Notes under the pieces: model-generated
Seen by the model: only the letters and a program-made list of their open reading frames with translations
Database searches by the model: none
What the model was told of the DNA's origin: nothing
Assembly: GCF_003387475.1 (NCBI RefSeq)
Contig: NZ_QUNO01000005.1
Location: 558,001 to 622,000, forward strand
Length of the DNA stretch: 64,000 bases
Source: Kutzneria buriramensis
GTDB lineage: Bacteria > Actinomycetota > Actinomycetes > Mycobacteriales > Pseudonocardiaceae
Direction of reading: 5' to 3'
Program-made: the position numbers and the translations under genes
In this document: piece by piece, positions 52,453-61,394 of the stretch
Layout: each line of letters starts with the position of its first letter
Position numbering within the stretch: position 1 is the stretch's first letter

Positions 52453-53403
52453 CTAGCGCTTGCCCACCATCTCGCGGGCCATGGTCGCCGCGCCCACGAT
52501 GCCGGCGTCGTCACCGAGCTGGGCGGTGCGGATCCGGGCCAGCGGCCGGAATCCGGTGCCGGTGACGACGGCCGCGTAGTGCTCGCGGGCGTCGTCCAGG
52601 AACAACGGGGCCGACTCGGACACGCCGCCGCCGATCACGACGACCTCCGGGTCGTAGACGTCGGCGACGAGCGCGAGTCCCTCCCCCAGCCACTTGGCCA
52701 GCTCGGCCAGGGCGCGCTGGGCGATGGGGTCGCCGTCCCGGGCGGCCCCGGACACCTTGCGCCCGGTGACGCGCTGCGGGTCGCCGGCGGCCTCACGCGC
52801 CAGCACGGTGGACGCGCCGGGGTGCCGGGCCATGAGCTCGACGGCGGTGGCGCTCAGCGCGGTGCCGCTGCAATACCGCTCCCAGCAACCCTTCTTGCCG
52901 CACGGGCAGGGCCGGCCGTTCGGCACGACCCGCAGGTGGCCGAGCTCCGGCGCGACGCCGTAGGCGCCGCGGAAGACCTCGCCGTCGATCAGCAGGGCGC
53001 CACCGATGCCCGTGCCCAGCGCGACCATCACGGCGACCTTCGCGCCGCGCGCCGCCCCGAACCGGTGCTCGGCCAGCGCGGCGGCGTTGGCGTCGTGCTC
53101 CAGCACGACCGGTAGCCCGAGCCGCTGGGTCATCGCCTTGGCGACGGGCGAGTCCCGCCACGCCAGGTGCGGCGCGAACCGCACGGACATCCGGTCCTCG
53201 GTGACGAAGCCGGCGACCGCCAGCCCCACCGCACCGATCTTGTGCCGCGTAGACAGTTCCTCGACGGCGGTGGTGATCGCGTCCTCCAGCGGCGCGCCGC
53301 CGCTGGGCGTGGGCGCGCGGGTGGTGTCGAGGACGGCGCCCTTGGGGTCCACGACGCCCGCCCGAACGCTGGTTCCGCCGACGTCGATGCCGACGGTCAG
53401 CAA
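52453..53403 (-). CDS. ROK-family glucokinase
   Basis: A 316-residue sugar kinase: TVGIDVGGTSVRAGVVD phosphate loop, EHDANAAALAE with the catalytic aspartate, GTGIGGALL, and the ROK zinc site CPCGKKGCWERYCSG. It should phosphorylate glucose (or a related hexose) with ATP or polyphosphate; it lacks the DNA-binding domain of ROK repressors. A rare start, TTG 53403 (CTG 53400 is possible), overlaps the end of the upstream gene, so it is coupled to a five-gene minus-strand operon that begins with the phosphoesterase. Confidence 0.85.
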   Translation of the reverse strand: MLTVGIDVGGTSVRAGVVDPKGAVLDTTRAPTPSGGAPLEDAITTAVEELSTRHKIGAVGLAVAGFVTEDRMSVRFAPHLAWRDSPVAKAMTQRLGLPVVLEHDANAAALAEHRFGAARGAKVAVMVALGTGIGGALLIDGEVFRGAYGVAPELGHLRVVPNGRPCPCGKKGCWERYCSGTALSATAVELMARHPGASTVLAREAAGDPQRVTGRKVSGAARDGDPIAQRALAELAKWLGEGLALVADVYDPEVVVIGGGVSESAPLFLDDAREHYAAVVTGTGFRPLARIRTAQLGDDAGIVGAATMAREMVGKR

Positions 53404-53732
53404 GGGTCCTGCCCGCGGCGGCGGACGGTGATCTTCTGCACCCGCGGCGGCGCCTGCGACTCCTCGGCCGGGGCCTGCGCGGGACGCTGCTGCTGCAATG
53501 CCATCCGCAGCACGGCCAGCAGGCCGGCGGCGTGCTCGGCGGCCTTGGCGGCCATCTCGGAGCGCTCGCCGCGAACCACGGCCGCGACGGCGCACACCGG
53601 GCACCAGTCGCAGGTGGTCGCGTCGTGCTCCGCGCCGTCGGCGGCGATCCGCGCCAGCCACGGCTCGGCCTTCTCCGCCACGGCGTCGATCAGCAGCCGC
53701 AACTCCTCGGCGATCCTGTCCTGTCCGCTCAC
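53397..53732 (-). CDS. Small protein with a CxxC motif in the ArsA-like operon
   Basis: A 111-residue helical protein with TTCDWCPVCAVAAVVRGE near residue 40, whose two cysteines could bind a metal or form a redox pair, and a basic C-terminus (KITVRRRGQ). No known domain. Its GTG at 53732 overlaps the stop of the ArsA-like gene by four bases, and its stop overlaps the ROK kinase start. Such tight packing suggests that its product works with the ATPase or SRPBCC protein. Missed by frame-length rules because a longer frame runs antisense here. Confidence 0.65.
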   Translation of the reverse strand: MSGQDRIAEELRLLIDAVAEKAEPWLARIAADGAEHDATTCDWCPVCAVAAVVRGERSEMAAKAAEHAAGLLAVLRMALQQQRPAQAPAEESQAPPRVQKITVRRRGQDPC

Positions 53733-54925
53733 CGCATCCACAACCTTGGATCCGGCTCGAAGTCGACGAGCAGGCCGCCGTCGACGATCTCGGCCCCGGT
53801 CACCTCGCAGCGCCGCAGCGCCGCCGGCAGCGCGACCAGCCGCCGCCGACCGTCCACTGTGATCGCCAGCTCGTCGTCCACCCGGGCCAGGTCGAGGTCC
53901 GCGTCTACGTCCAGCGGGAACGACACCCGCAGCTGGTAGCCGGTCGGCGAGGCGCTGACCGACAGCAGCGGCTCCGTCGACAGCGTCGACACGGCGAGCG
54001 GGTCGCCCTCCGGGTAGAGCTCGGTGGCCAGTTCCAGCAGCGCCGGCACGCCGACAGGCTCGCACGCCCGGTAGCCGACGGTCTGCACCGGCACCTCCGC
54101 GGCCCGCAGATCCGCCAGTACCGCGTCCTGCTCGGCTCGCCTCGTACGCAGCCAGCTCGCCGCCGCACCACGACCCGCACCGGCGTCGGGCAGGAGGCGG
54201 TTGGCCACCAGGCCGTCAACGCGAGTCCCTTGCAGCGCAAGGGCAGTCAGCGTTCGGCGGGTCTCGGCGGCGACCACGCGTTCCGGCGTGAGCACCAGTC
54301 GCACGCTGGTCCGCTCTTGGTCTACGAGCAGCGAGCGCACCGCCTCCAGATGCTCCGCCAGCCGTCCGATCGCGTCCGCGGCGGCGTCCCAGCGGGCCGG
54401 CGCGGCGCTGCCGGCGACCCCCGCCAGCAGTCCGCGCACCACGCGTCGATGCGTGGGGAACAGGCGCTCCAGGTAGTTGCCGACCGCCTCCGGCAGCGCG
54501 AGCAGCCGCAGCGTCTCGGCCGTCGGTCCACAGTCGACGATCACCGCGTCCCACGGGCCGGTGGTGGCCAGGCGGTGCACCTCGGCCAGCGCCAGCAGCT
54601 CCTCGACGCCGGGAAGCGCCGTCAGCTCCTCGGCCGCCAGCTCGTCGATGCCCGCGCCGGCCAGCAGCGTGCGCAGGTGGCCGCGCATCTCCTCCCACGC
54701 GCCGTCCACCAGCCGCCGGGTGTCGATCTGCGCGCCGAACAGCCCGGTGTCCAGTTCGGACGGTCGCGGGCCCAGCTCGCAGCCGAAGGCGTCGGCCAGC
54801 GAGTGCGCCGGATCGGTGGACACCACCAGCGCCTTGCGGCCGGCCGCCACCGTGGCGGCGGCCGTGGCCGCGGCAAGGGTGGTCTTGCCGACCCCGCCCT
54901 TGCCGGTGAACAACAGGACCCGCAC
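53729..54925 (-). CDS. ArsA/GET3-like ATPase (Rv2184c-like)
   Basis: A 398-residue soluble ATPase: the deviant P-loop FTGKGGVGKTTLAA at the N-terminus, the switch STDPAHSLADAFG, and VIVDCGPTAETLRLLALPE. The C-terminal 100 residues form a beta-rich domain found in the actinobacterial group (LLSVSASPTGYQLRVSFPL). Arsenite-binding cysteines are absent, so it is probably a GET3-like client-handling ATPase, not an arsenite pump. It starts two bases after the SRPBCC gene and matches M. tuberculosis Rv2184c in context. Confidence 0.85.
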   Translation of the reverse strand: MRVLLFTGKGGVGKTTLAAATAAATVAAGRKALVVSTDPAHSLADAFGCELGPRPSELDTGLFGAQIDTRRLVDGAWEEMRGHLRTLLAGAGIDELAAEELTALPGVEELLALAEVHRLATTGPWDAVIVDCGPTAETLRLLALPEAVGNYLERLFPTHRRVVRGLLAGVAGSAAPARWDAAADAIGRLAEHLEAVRSLLVDQERTSVRLVLTPERVVAAETRRTLTALALQGTRVDGLVANRLLPDAGAGRGAAASWLRTRRAEQDAVLADLRAAEVPVQTVGYRACEPVGVPALLELATELYPEGDPLAVSTLSTEPLLSVSASPTGYQLRVSFPLDVDADLDLARVDDELAITVDGRRRLVALPAALRRCEVTGAEIVDGGLLVDFEPDPRLWMR

Positions 54926-54927
54926 GG

Positions 54928-55368
54928 TCAGCTCAGGCCCTCGACGCGGCGCTTGAGCTCCTTGAGCGCGGTGTCCATGACGACCTTCTCCGCCTTGCGG
55001 CGGAGCATGCCGATCATCGGGATGCCCAGCTCGACCGACAGCGTGTAGGTCACCTTGGTGCTGGCGCCGGCCGGCTGGAGCACGTAGCTGCCGCGCTGCG
55101 ACTTCTGCATCTGGCCCTTGACCAGGTGCCAGCTGACCGACCGCCCGTCCGCGGCCCACTTGTACTCGAGTGTGTACTCGTCCTTGATCACACCCTGGTC
55201 GAGCTGGAAGCGCACCTGCTCGGCGCGGCCGTCGGCGCCGCTGGACAGCACCTCGGTCGTTTTCATCGCGTTCGCCCATTCGGGGTACGCGGCGAAATCC
55301 GCGATCACATCCATGATCCGCGCCGGCTCGGCGTCGATCGTGATGGACTGGGTGGACTCGTCGGCCAT
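54928..55368 (-). CDS. SRPBCC-family lipid/polyketide-binding protein (Rv2185c-like)
   Basis: A 146-residue START/Bet v1-like fold protein: SITIDAEPARIMDVIADFAAY at the start, EWANAMKTTEVL, and a long C-terminal helix (MLRRKAEKVVMDTALKELKR). It corresponds to the conserved mycobacterial Rv2185c. The fold binds a hydrophobic ligand in a deep cavity; the ligand is unknown. ATG 55368 is six bases after TAACCT, so a second, leaderless promoter may serve the operon from here. Confidence 0.85.
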   Translation of the reverse strand: MADESTQSITIDAEPARIMDVIADFAAYPEWANAMKTTEVLSSGADGRAEQVRFQLDQGVIKDEYTLEYKWAADGRSVSWHLVKGQMQKSQRGSYVLQPAGASTKVTYTLSVELGIPMIGMLRRKAEKVVMDTALKELKRRVEGLS

Positions 55369-55387
55369 GCGCGCAGGTTACCCGTAC

Positions 55388-56182
55388 TCAGAACCGCAGC
55401 ACGTACGGCGTGCCCGTCCGCTGGAAGTGGCCCACGTTCACGCACTCGGTGCGGCCGATCCGCATCCGGCGGGCCAGCGGCTGGTGCACGTGACCGAACA
55501 CCGACCAGCGGGGACGCGCCCGGCGGATCAGTCCCAGCAGGCTCGGCGAGCCCAGCTCCGGGCGGCGGGCCACCACGTCGTAGGTCAGCTCCGGCGCCGC
55601 CGGCGGCACGTGCGTGCACACCAGGTCGACGTCGTCCGGCAGACCGTCGACCGCCGTCGCGAAATCCCGCTCGTACCGCAGATACGGCTTCCACACGCCG
55701 TTGGAGCGCAGCACCACGTCGTCCGACATCAGCGCGCCGCCCACGAACGCCGCCTTCAGGCCGCCGATGTCGGTCGTCTGACCGTCCAGGATGTGGACGC
55801 CGTCGCTGGCGAACTCCGGCCACAGGTCCGGGGCGTCGACGTTGCCCGGGGTCGCGTAGGTCGGCACCGTCATCGCCGTGAACAGCTTCTTGTACTGGTC
55901 GCGGATCGCCTCCCGGACCACCGCCGCCGCGTCCGCGCCCAGCTGCGCCCACATGCCGCGGACGAACGCGATCGACTCCGGGGTGCGGGGGCCGCGCCGG
56001 TACTTGGCGAACTCCGCCACCTTCTCCGCGCCGAAGACCGCGCCCATGATGCCGGAGCCGTGGTCGTGGTAGTCGACGAAGTCGAGCAGGTCGCCCAGCA
56101 CGATCAGGGCGTCCGCGCCGACGCAGGCGCGGGCCAGCGCCTCGGCGTTGCCATGGACGTCCGACACCACGTGAACCCGCAC
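55388..56182 (-). CDS. Calcineurin-like metallophosphoesterase
   Basis: A 264-residue enzyme with the metal-binding motifs VSDVHGN, LGDLLDFVDYH, PGNVDAP (in place of the usual GNH/GNxD), CTHVPP and FGHVHQP. It should use two metal ions to cleave a phosphomonoester or diester; the natural substrate is unknown. GTG 56182 is six bases after TAGGGT (leaderless) and appears to begin the operon running through the SRPBCC, ATPase, CxxC and ROK genes. Confidence 0.88.
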   Translation of the reverse strand: MRVHVVSDVHGNAEALARACVGADALIVLGDLLDFVDYHDHGSGIMGAVFGAEKVAEFAKYRRGPRTPESIAFVRGMWAQLGADAAAVVREAIRDQYKKLFTAMTVPTYATPGNVDAPDLWPEFASDGVHILDGQTTDIGGLKAAFVGGALMSDDVVLRSNGVWKPYLRYERDFATAVDGLPDDVDLVCTHVPPAAPELTYDVVARRPELGSPSLLGLIRRARPRWSVFGHVHQPLARRMRIGRTECVNVGHFQRTGTPYVLRF

Positions 56183-56215
56183 GGCTCAACCCTACGGCGT
56201 CACCGGGCCCGGTCC

Positions 56216-56590
56216 TCAGGGTGAGACGCCGGGGGCGCGGCCGCCCTCCAGGTGGGTCTTGAGCTCCAGCGCGATCGACTTCGCCGCGATCTGCCGGGTG
56301 CGGATCGCCGCGAGCTGGTCCCGGCTTCGCCTGAACGGCGTCGGAGGGTCGGCGCGGAGAAAGTAGTGCAGCAGCGTTCCGTCCAGGACGGGTTCGAGCC
56401 ACACCTCCATCGTGCCCGTGAGTGCCCCCTGCACGGTCCAGCGGATGCCGGCGTCGCCGCGATCGACGTAGACTGAAAGCCGCAGGTCAGGCCAGAATCG
56501 CGACCAGTTGGAGCGGTCGGAGAAGACGGCGGCGACGGCCGCCGGGGGCACAACCAGGAAGGTTTCGTCGACGACGTCAACCGCGGGCAT
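56216..56590 (-). CDS. Second SRPBCC-family protein
   Basis: A 124-residue protein with the Bet v1-like fold pattern: VDETFLVVPPAAVAAVFSD at the start, WSRFWPDLRLSVYVDRG in the middle, and a final helix (RQIAAKSIALELKTHLEG). It is only distantly similar to the other SRPBCC protein in this operon region. ATG 56590 is chosen; the frame extends upstream without coding character. It is divergent from the acyl-CoA ligase gene and 33 bases before the phosphoesterase. Confidence 0.75.
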   Translation of the reverse strand: MPAVDVVDETFLVVPPAAVAAVFSDRSNWSRFWPDLRLSVYVDRGDAGIRWTVQGALTGTMEVWLEPVLDGTLLHYFLRADPPTPFRRSRDQLAAIRTRQIAAKSIALELKTHLEGGRAPGVSP

Positions 56591-56678
56591 GACCGGCAGG
56601 GTGCCACCGGGCTGGTGTTGACACCAAACGGCACAGTAGGTTTCCTCGCCAGTAACATCGGAGTTCCGGAGGTTGACC

Positions 56679-58481
56679 GTGCGCGAGTTCAGCGTTCCTG
56701 CCACCGCCGCGGTGGCCGACGACGAGAACCTCACCGACATGGTGCAGGCCAACGCCGAGCGCTTCGCCACGGCGATCGGCCTCCGGCGACGGATCGACGG
56801 CGCCTGGGTCGACGTGACCACGCGGCAGTTCGCGGACGAGGTGTCGGCGGTGGCGAAGGGCCTGCTCGCGGCGGGTCTGCGGACCGGCGACCGGGTCGGC
56901 CTGATGTCCAAGACGCGCTACGAGTGGTCGCTGCTGGACTTCGCGATCTGGTCGGCGGGCCTGGTGTCGGTGCCGATCTACGAGACGTCCTCGGCCGACC
57001 AGGTGGAGTGGATCCTGTCCGACTCGGGCGCCAAGGCGGCGATCGTCGAGACGACGGCCCACCGCGCGGCGCTGGACAGCGTGGCCGCCCGGCTGCCCGA
57101 ACTGGGCAACGTGTGGCAGATCGACAGTGACTCCGGTCACGACGCGGTGGACGAACTGACCGCCAAGGGCCGGGACATCACCGACGACCAGCTGCGCGCC
57201 GCGCGCAAGGGCGTGCGGGCCTCGGACACGGCGACCCTGATCTACACCTCGGGCACCACCGGCCGCCCCAAGGGCTGCGAGCTCACCCACGCCAACCTGC
57301 TGTCCGAGCTGCGCTCGGCGATGGTGGCGTTCCCCGAGCTGATGCAGCCGGGCCACTCGGTGCTGCTGTTCCTGCCGCTGGCCCACGTGCTGGCCCGGGT
57401 CATCGCGCTGAGCTCGATCTACGCCCGCGTCACGCTCGGCCACACCCCGGACGTCCGCAACCTGGTCGCCGACCTGGCCTCGTTCCGCCCGGACTTCGTG
57501 CTGGCCGTGCCGCGCGTGTTCGAGAAGGTCTACAACACGGCCAAGCAGAAGGCGCACGCCGAGGGCAAGGGCCGCATCTTCGACGCCGCCGAGCAGACCG
57601 CCGTCGCCTACAGCCAGGCGCTGGACACCGGCAGCGTGGGCCTGGGCCTGAAGGTCAAGCACGCGGTGTTCGATCGGTTGGTCTACACCCGGCTGCGGGC
57701 CGCGCTGGGCGGCCGCTGCGACGCCGCCGTCTCCGGCGGCGCGCCGCTGGGCGAGCGGCTGGCGCACTTCTTCCGCGGCATCGGCGTGCCGGTGCTCGAG
57801 GGCTACGGCCTGACCGAGACCAGCGCCGCCGCCTGCGTGAACACCCGCGCCGCGTACAAGGTCGGCACCGTCGGCCGGCCGGTCGCCGGCACGGCGGTGC
57901 GGATCGCCGACGACGGCGAGATCCTGATCAAGGGCTCGATCGTGTTCCGCGGCTACTGGCACAACGAGGCGGCCAGCGCCGAGGCCCTGTCCGACGGCTG
58001 GTTCCACACCGGCGACATCGGCGAGCTGGACAACGAGGGCTTCCTGAGGATCACCGGCCGGAAGAAGGAGATCATCGTCACGGCCGGCGGCAAGAACGTC
58101 TCGCCGGCGGTGCTGGAGGACCGGCTGCGGGTGCACCCGCTGATCAGCCAGTGCATGGTGGTCGGCGACAAGCAGCCGTTCATCGGCGTGCTGGTGACGA
58201 TCGACCCCGAGTTCTTCCCGGCCTGGCTGTCGGCCAACAACAAGCCGGCCGGCGCCAGCGTGGCCGGCATGATCGACGACCCGGACCTCAACCGGGAGAT
58301 CCAGGCCGCGGTGGACGAGGCCAACAAGGCCGTGTCCAAGGCCGAGTCGATCCGCAAGTTCCGCATCCTGCCGGTGGACTTCACCGAGGCCGGCGGCGAG
58401 ATGACGCCGAGCCTGAAGCTGCGGCGCAACGTGGTGGCCAAGACCTACGCCGAGGACATCGCGCTGATCTACGCCAAGTAG
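56679..58481 (+). CDS. fadD15: Long-chain fatty-acid-CoA ligase (FadD15-like)
   Basis: A 600-residue AMP-forming ligase: LIYTSGTTGRPKGCELTH, VLEGYGLTETSAA, WFHTGDIGEL, RITGRKKEIIVTAGGKNVSP and the catalytic lysine in EMTPSLKLRR. It activates long-chain fatty acids for lipid synthesis or breakdown. Position between the SRPBCC/ArsA operon and pimB matches M. tuberculosis fadD15 (Rv2187). GTG 56679 is selected because GGAGG lies six bases upstream; the TTG two codons earlier is too close to it. A strong terminator follows. Confidence 0.9.
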   Translation: MREFSVPATAAVADDENLTDMVQANAERFATAIGLRRRIDGAWVDVTTRQFADEVSAVAKGLLAAGLRTGDRVGLMSKTRYEWSLLDFAIWSAGLVSVPIYETSSADQVEWILSDSGAKAAIVETTAHRAALDSVAARLPELGNVWQIDSDSGHDAVDELTAKGRDITDDQLRAARKGVRASDTATLIYTSGTTGRPKGCELTHANLLSELRSAMVAFPELMQPGHSVLLFLPLAHVLARVIALSSIYARVTLGHTPDVRNLVADLASFRPDFVLAVPRVFEKVYNTAKQKAHAEGKGRIFDAAEQTAVAYSQALDTGSVGLGLKVKHAVFDRLVYTRLRAALGGRCDAAVSGGAPLGERLAHFFRGIGVPVLEGYGLTETSAAACVNTRAAYKVGTVGRPVAGTAVRIADDGEILIKGSIVFRGYWHNEAASAEALSDGWFHTGDIGELDNEGFLRITGRKKEIIVTAGGKNVSPAVLEDRLRVHPLISQCMVVGDKQPFIGVLVTIDPEFFPAWLSANNKPAGASVAGMIDDPDLNREIQAAVDEANKAVSKAESIRKFRILPVDFTEAGGEMTPSLKLRRNVVAKTYAEDIALIYAK

Positions 58482-58487
58482 GCCTGG

Positions 58488-58518
58488 CGGGTGGCCCGCG
58501 CGCGACGCGGGCCACCCG
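58488..58518. terminator. Terminator after the FadD15-like gene
   Basis: CGGGTGGCCCGCG (58488-58500) pairs perfectly with CGCGGGCCACCCG (58506-58518) around CGCGA, seven bases after the stop codon. No T tract follows. Confidence 0.75.
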
Positions 58519-58676
58519 ACCCCCAGAGTCGAAGCCCGGCCGCGCTTCCCCTCGCGTCCCGGGCGTCCCGGCCCTTCCCCAGACCGGGAGTCGCTCCAGC
58601 CTTCACCACCCCGCTCACGTATCGCTGTCGCGACCGAAGTGCAGGGGGCGGGAGGCCCCGTCGTTAGGCTGAGCGC

Positions 58677-61394
58677 ATGGCCGCAAGTCCCCAGTACCAG
58701 CTGCTGGGTCCGCTATGCGTGCAGGTGGACGGCCACGAGGTCACGGTCACTGCGGCCAAGCTGCGCATCCTGCTCGCGACGCTGCTCCTGCGGGCCAACA
58801 CCGTCGTCAGCCACGACGAGCTGATCGAGCGGCTGTGGGAGGGCAACCCACCGGCCGGCGCGAGGGACACCGTCCGCGCCTATGTCATGCGGCTGCGGAA
58901 CCTGCTCGGGCGCGACACGATCGTCACCGCGCCGTCAGGCTACGTGATCCAGGTCGAGCCGCGGCAACTCGACCTGCTGCACGTGCGTGAGCTGCTCGCC
59001 GATCCCGATCGCGTGCACGAGGCATGGGCGCTGTGGCGTGGCCCCGCGCTGACCAACGTCCCCTCGGACTCACTCCGCCGCGACGAGGGGCCTGCGCTGG
59101 AGGAGCTGCGCCTGCACGTGCTGAGCCGCCGCGTCGACCTGGACCTCGCCGAGGGTCGGCACGTCGAGGTGACCGCCGAGCTGGTCGGCGCGGTCGCCGA
59201 GCACCCGCTGCACGAGCGCCTGGCCGGGCAGCTGATGCTCGCGCTGTGCCGTGGTGGCCGCGCCGCGGAGGCGTTGGAGCGCTACGACGTGCTGCGCCGC
59301 CGGCTCGCCGACGACCTCGGGGCGGATCCCGGCGCCGAGATCCAGCGCCTGCACCAGCAGATCCTCACCAACGACCAGGCGCTGACGCCGCCGTACGAGC
59401 CGACGGCGACCCGCGTCCCGCGACAGCTGCCGGCCATGCCCCGCCGGTTCACCGGGCGCACGCGTGAGCTGGCCGCGCTCGACGGCGGCGGCGCCGTCGT
59501 CATCTCGGCGATCGGCGGCGTGGGTGGCGTCGGCAAGACCTGGTTGGCCGTGCACTGGGCCCACCACAACGCCCACCGCTTTCCCGACGGTCAGCTGTAC
59601 GTGAACCTGCGTGGCTTCGACCCGGCCGGCCCGCCGATGGATCCGGCGGTGGCGCTGCGGTCCTTCCTCGTGGCGCTCGGAGTCGACGCCGGCGCGATTC
59701 CCCGTGAGCTGGACGCGCAGAGCGGGTTGTTCCGGAGCATGGTGGCCGACAAGCGGCTGCTGGTCGTGTTGGACAACGCTCGCGACAGCGACCAGGTGGT
59801 CCCGCTGCTGCCCGGCGGCACCAGCTGCACCACGGTGATCACCAGCCGGAACCGGCTCGCGACGCTGGTCGTCGGGCACGGCGCGACGCTGTTGAGTCTG
59901 GACGGCCTGGCCCCGGACGAGGCCCGGCAGCTGCTCGTCGCCTGGTTGGGGGCCGAGCGGATCGACGCCGAGCCGGCCGCGGTGGCCGAGCTGGTCGACT
60001 GCTGCGGCGGCCTGCCCCTGGCGTTGGGCATCGTGGCGGCGCGGGCGTTGGCCGAACCCGCCACCCCGCTCGCCGAGACGGCCCGGCAGCTGCGGGCCAG
60101 TACCCCGTTGGACGCGCTGGACGGCGGCGAGCTCGGCGTGAACCTCCGTGCCGTGTTCGAGTGCTCGTACCGGGCCCTCTCGCCGTCGGCGGCGGAGGTG
60201 TTCCGGCTGCTCGGGGCCGCGCCGGGGCCGGACATCAGCCTGGCCGCGGCGCGCAACCTCACCGGTCGCGACACCGCCGAGCTGGACGAGCTGGAACGGG
60301 CTCACCTCGTGCAGCGGTCGGGAGACCGCTACCGCATGCACGACCTGGTCCGCCGCTACGCCGCCGAGCAGGCCGCCGGCGCCGACACCTCGACGGCGGT
60401 GCACCGGCTGGTCGACTTCTACATGCAGACCCTGCGCGGCTGCATGGCGCTGCTGGACCTGGATCCCCCGCAGGCCGAGTACACGGACCCCGTCGACGGC
60501 TGCCATCCGTTGCCGATCGCGGACGCGAAGTCGGCGCTGACCTGGTTCGCCACCGAGCAGCACAACATGCGCGCGGCCCAGGAGATGTCCGCGGCGGTCG
60601 GTTGGCACGAGCACGTCTGGCTGATGGCCTGGTGCCGCAAAGACGTGCACTACCGCCTGGGACTGCTCCAGGAGGAGCGCGCGTCGTGGCAGCTGGCCCT
60701 GACCGCGGCCGAGCACCTGGCCCGGAAGCCGCTGGTGACCACGGCGCACCGCCTGCTCGGCCTGGCGACCATCCATGCGGAGGCGGACGGGACGGCCAGC
60801 GCGCTGGACCATCTGCGGCAGGCACTCGACCTGGCCGAACAGACCGGCGACCTCGCCGAGCAGTCACGAGTCCATCAGGGCTTGAGCATGATGTACGACC
60901 ACGAGCGCGACCACGACGCCGCGTTGCGGCACGCCGTGCGCCACCACGAGATCTTCACGAAGCTCGGCGACACGTTCCGCGGGAGCCGGGCCCTGAACGC
61001 GGTGGGGTGGTGCCGAGCCCTCACCGGCGACCTGGAAGGCGCCCGAGCGGACTGCCTGACGGCCCTCGATCTCCAGCGCAAAGGCGACGACCGCGACGGC
61101 ATGGCGGCGACGCTGGACAGCCTCGGGTTCATCGCGCACCGGCTCGGCGACAGTCACCAGGCACTCGACTACTTCGGCCAGGCGCTGACCATCTTTGACG
61201 ACCTCGGCAACCGCTACCAGGGCGCGGACGTCCTGCTCCACATCGGCGACGTCCACCGGGATCTCGGCGACCCCGCGGAGAGCCGACGGTTCTGGCAGGA
61301 GGCGCTCACGCTCTACCGGGCCCAACATCGGACGGCCAATGTCGAGCAGGTCGAACAGCGGCTCAGGGAGTTGGCGGACGTCGACCGTCGATGA
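58677..61394 (+). CDS. SARP/AfsR-family transcriptional activator with NB-ARC and TPR domains
   Basis: A 905-residue regulator. Residues 1-90 form an OmpR-like DNA-binding domain (LRILLATLLLRANTVVSHDE), 95-245 the bacterial activator domain, about 265-540 an NB-ARC ATPase (GGVGGVGKTWLAVHWA, LLVVLDNARD, CCGGLPLALGI), and the rest TPR-type repeats (ALDYFGQALTIFDDLGNRY). AfsR-type proteins often activate secondary metabolism, but no biosynthetic cluster is adjacent. ATG 58677 is six bases after TAGGCT (leaderless). Its 3' end overlaps pimB by 32 bases, and it is absent from the M. tuberculosis version of this region, so it looks inserted. Confidence 0.88.
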   Translation: MAASPQYQLLGPLCVQVDGHEVTVTAAKLRILLATLLLRANTVVSHDELIERLWEGNPPAGARDTVRAYVMRLRNLLGRDTIVTAPSGYVIQVEPRQLDLLHVRELLADPDRVHEAWALWRGPALTNVPSDSLRRDEGPALEELRLHVLSRRVDLDLAEGRHVEVTAELVGAVAEHPLHERLAGQLMLALCRGGRAAEALERYDVLRRRLADDLGADPGAEIQRLHQQILTNDQALTPPYEPTATRVPRQLPAMPRRFTGRTRELAALDGGGAVVISAIGGVGGVGKTWLAVHWAHHNAHRFPDGQLYVNLRGFDPAGPPMDPAVALRSFLVALGVDAGAIPRELDAQSGLFRSMVADKRLLVVLDNARDSDQVVPLLPGGTSCTTVITSRNRLATLVVGHGATLLSLDGLAPDEARQLLVAWLGAERIDAEPAAVAELVDCCGGLPLALGIVAARALAEPATPLAETARQLRASTPLDALDGGELGVNLRAVFECSYRALSPSAAEVFRLLGAAPGPDISLAAARNLTGRDTAELDELERAHLVQRSGDRYRMHDLVRRYAAEQAAGADTSTAVHRLVDFYMQTLRGCMALLDLDPPQAEYTDPVDGCHPLPIADAKSALTWFATEQHNMRAAQEMSAAVGWHEHVWLMAWCRKDVHYRLGLLQEERASWQLALTAAEHLARKPLVTTAHRLLGLATIHAEADGTASALDHLRQALDLAEQTGDLAEQSRVHQGLSMMYDHERDHDAALRHAVRHHEIFTKLGDTFRGSRALNAVGWCRALTGDLEGARADCLTALDLQRKGDDRDGMAATLDSLGFIAHRLGDSHQALDYFGQALTIFDDLGNRYQGADVLLHIGDVHRDLGDPAESRRFWQEALTLYRAQHRTANVEQVEQRLRELADVDRR

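Noticed and set aside
53729-54925. Arsenite efflux ATPase function for the ArsA-like protein
   Set aside because: Single P-loop domain without the arsenite-binding cysteine triad and no arsB or arsR nearby.
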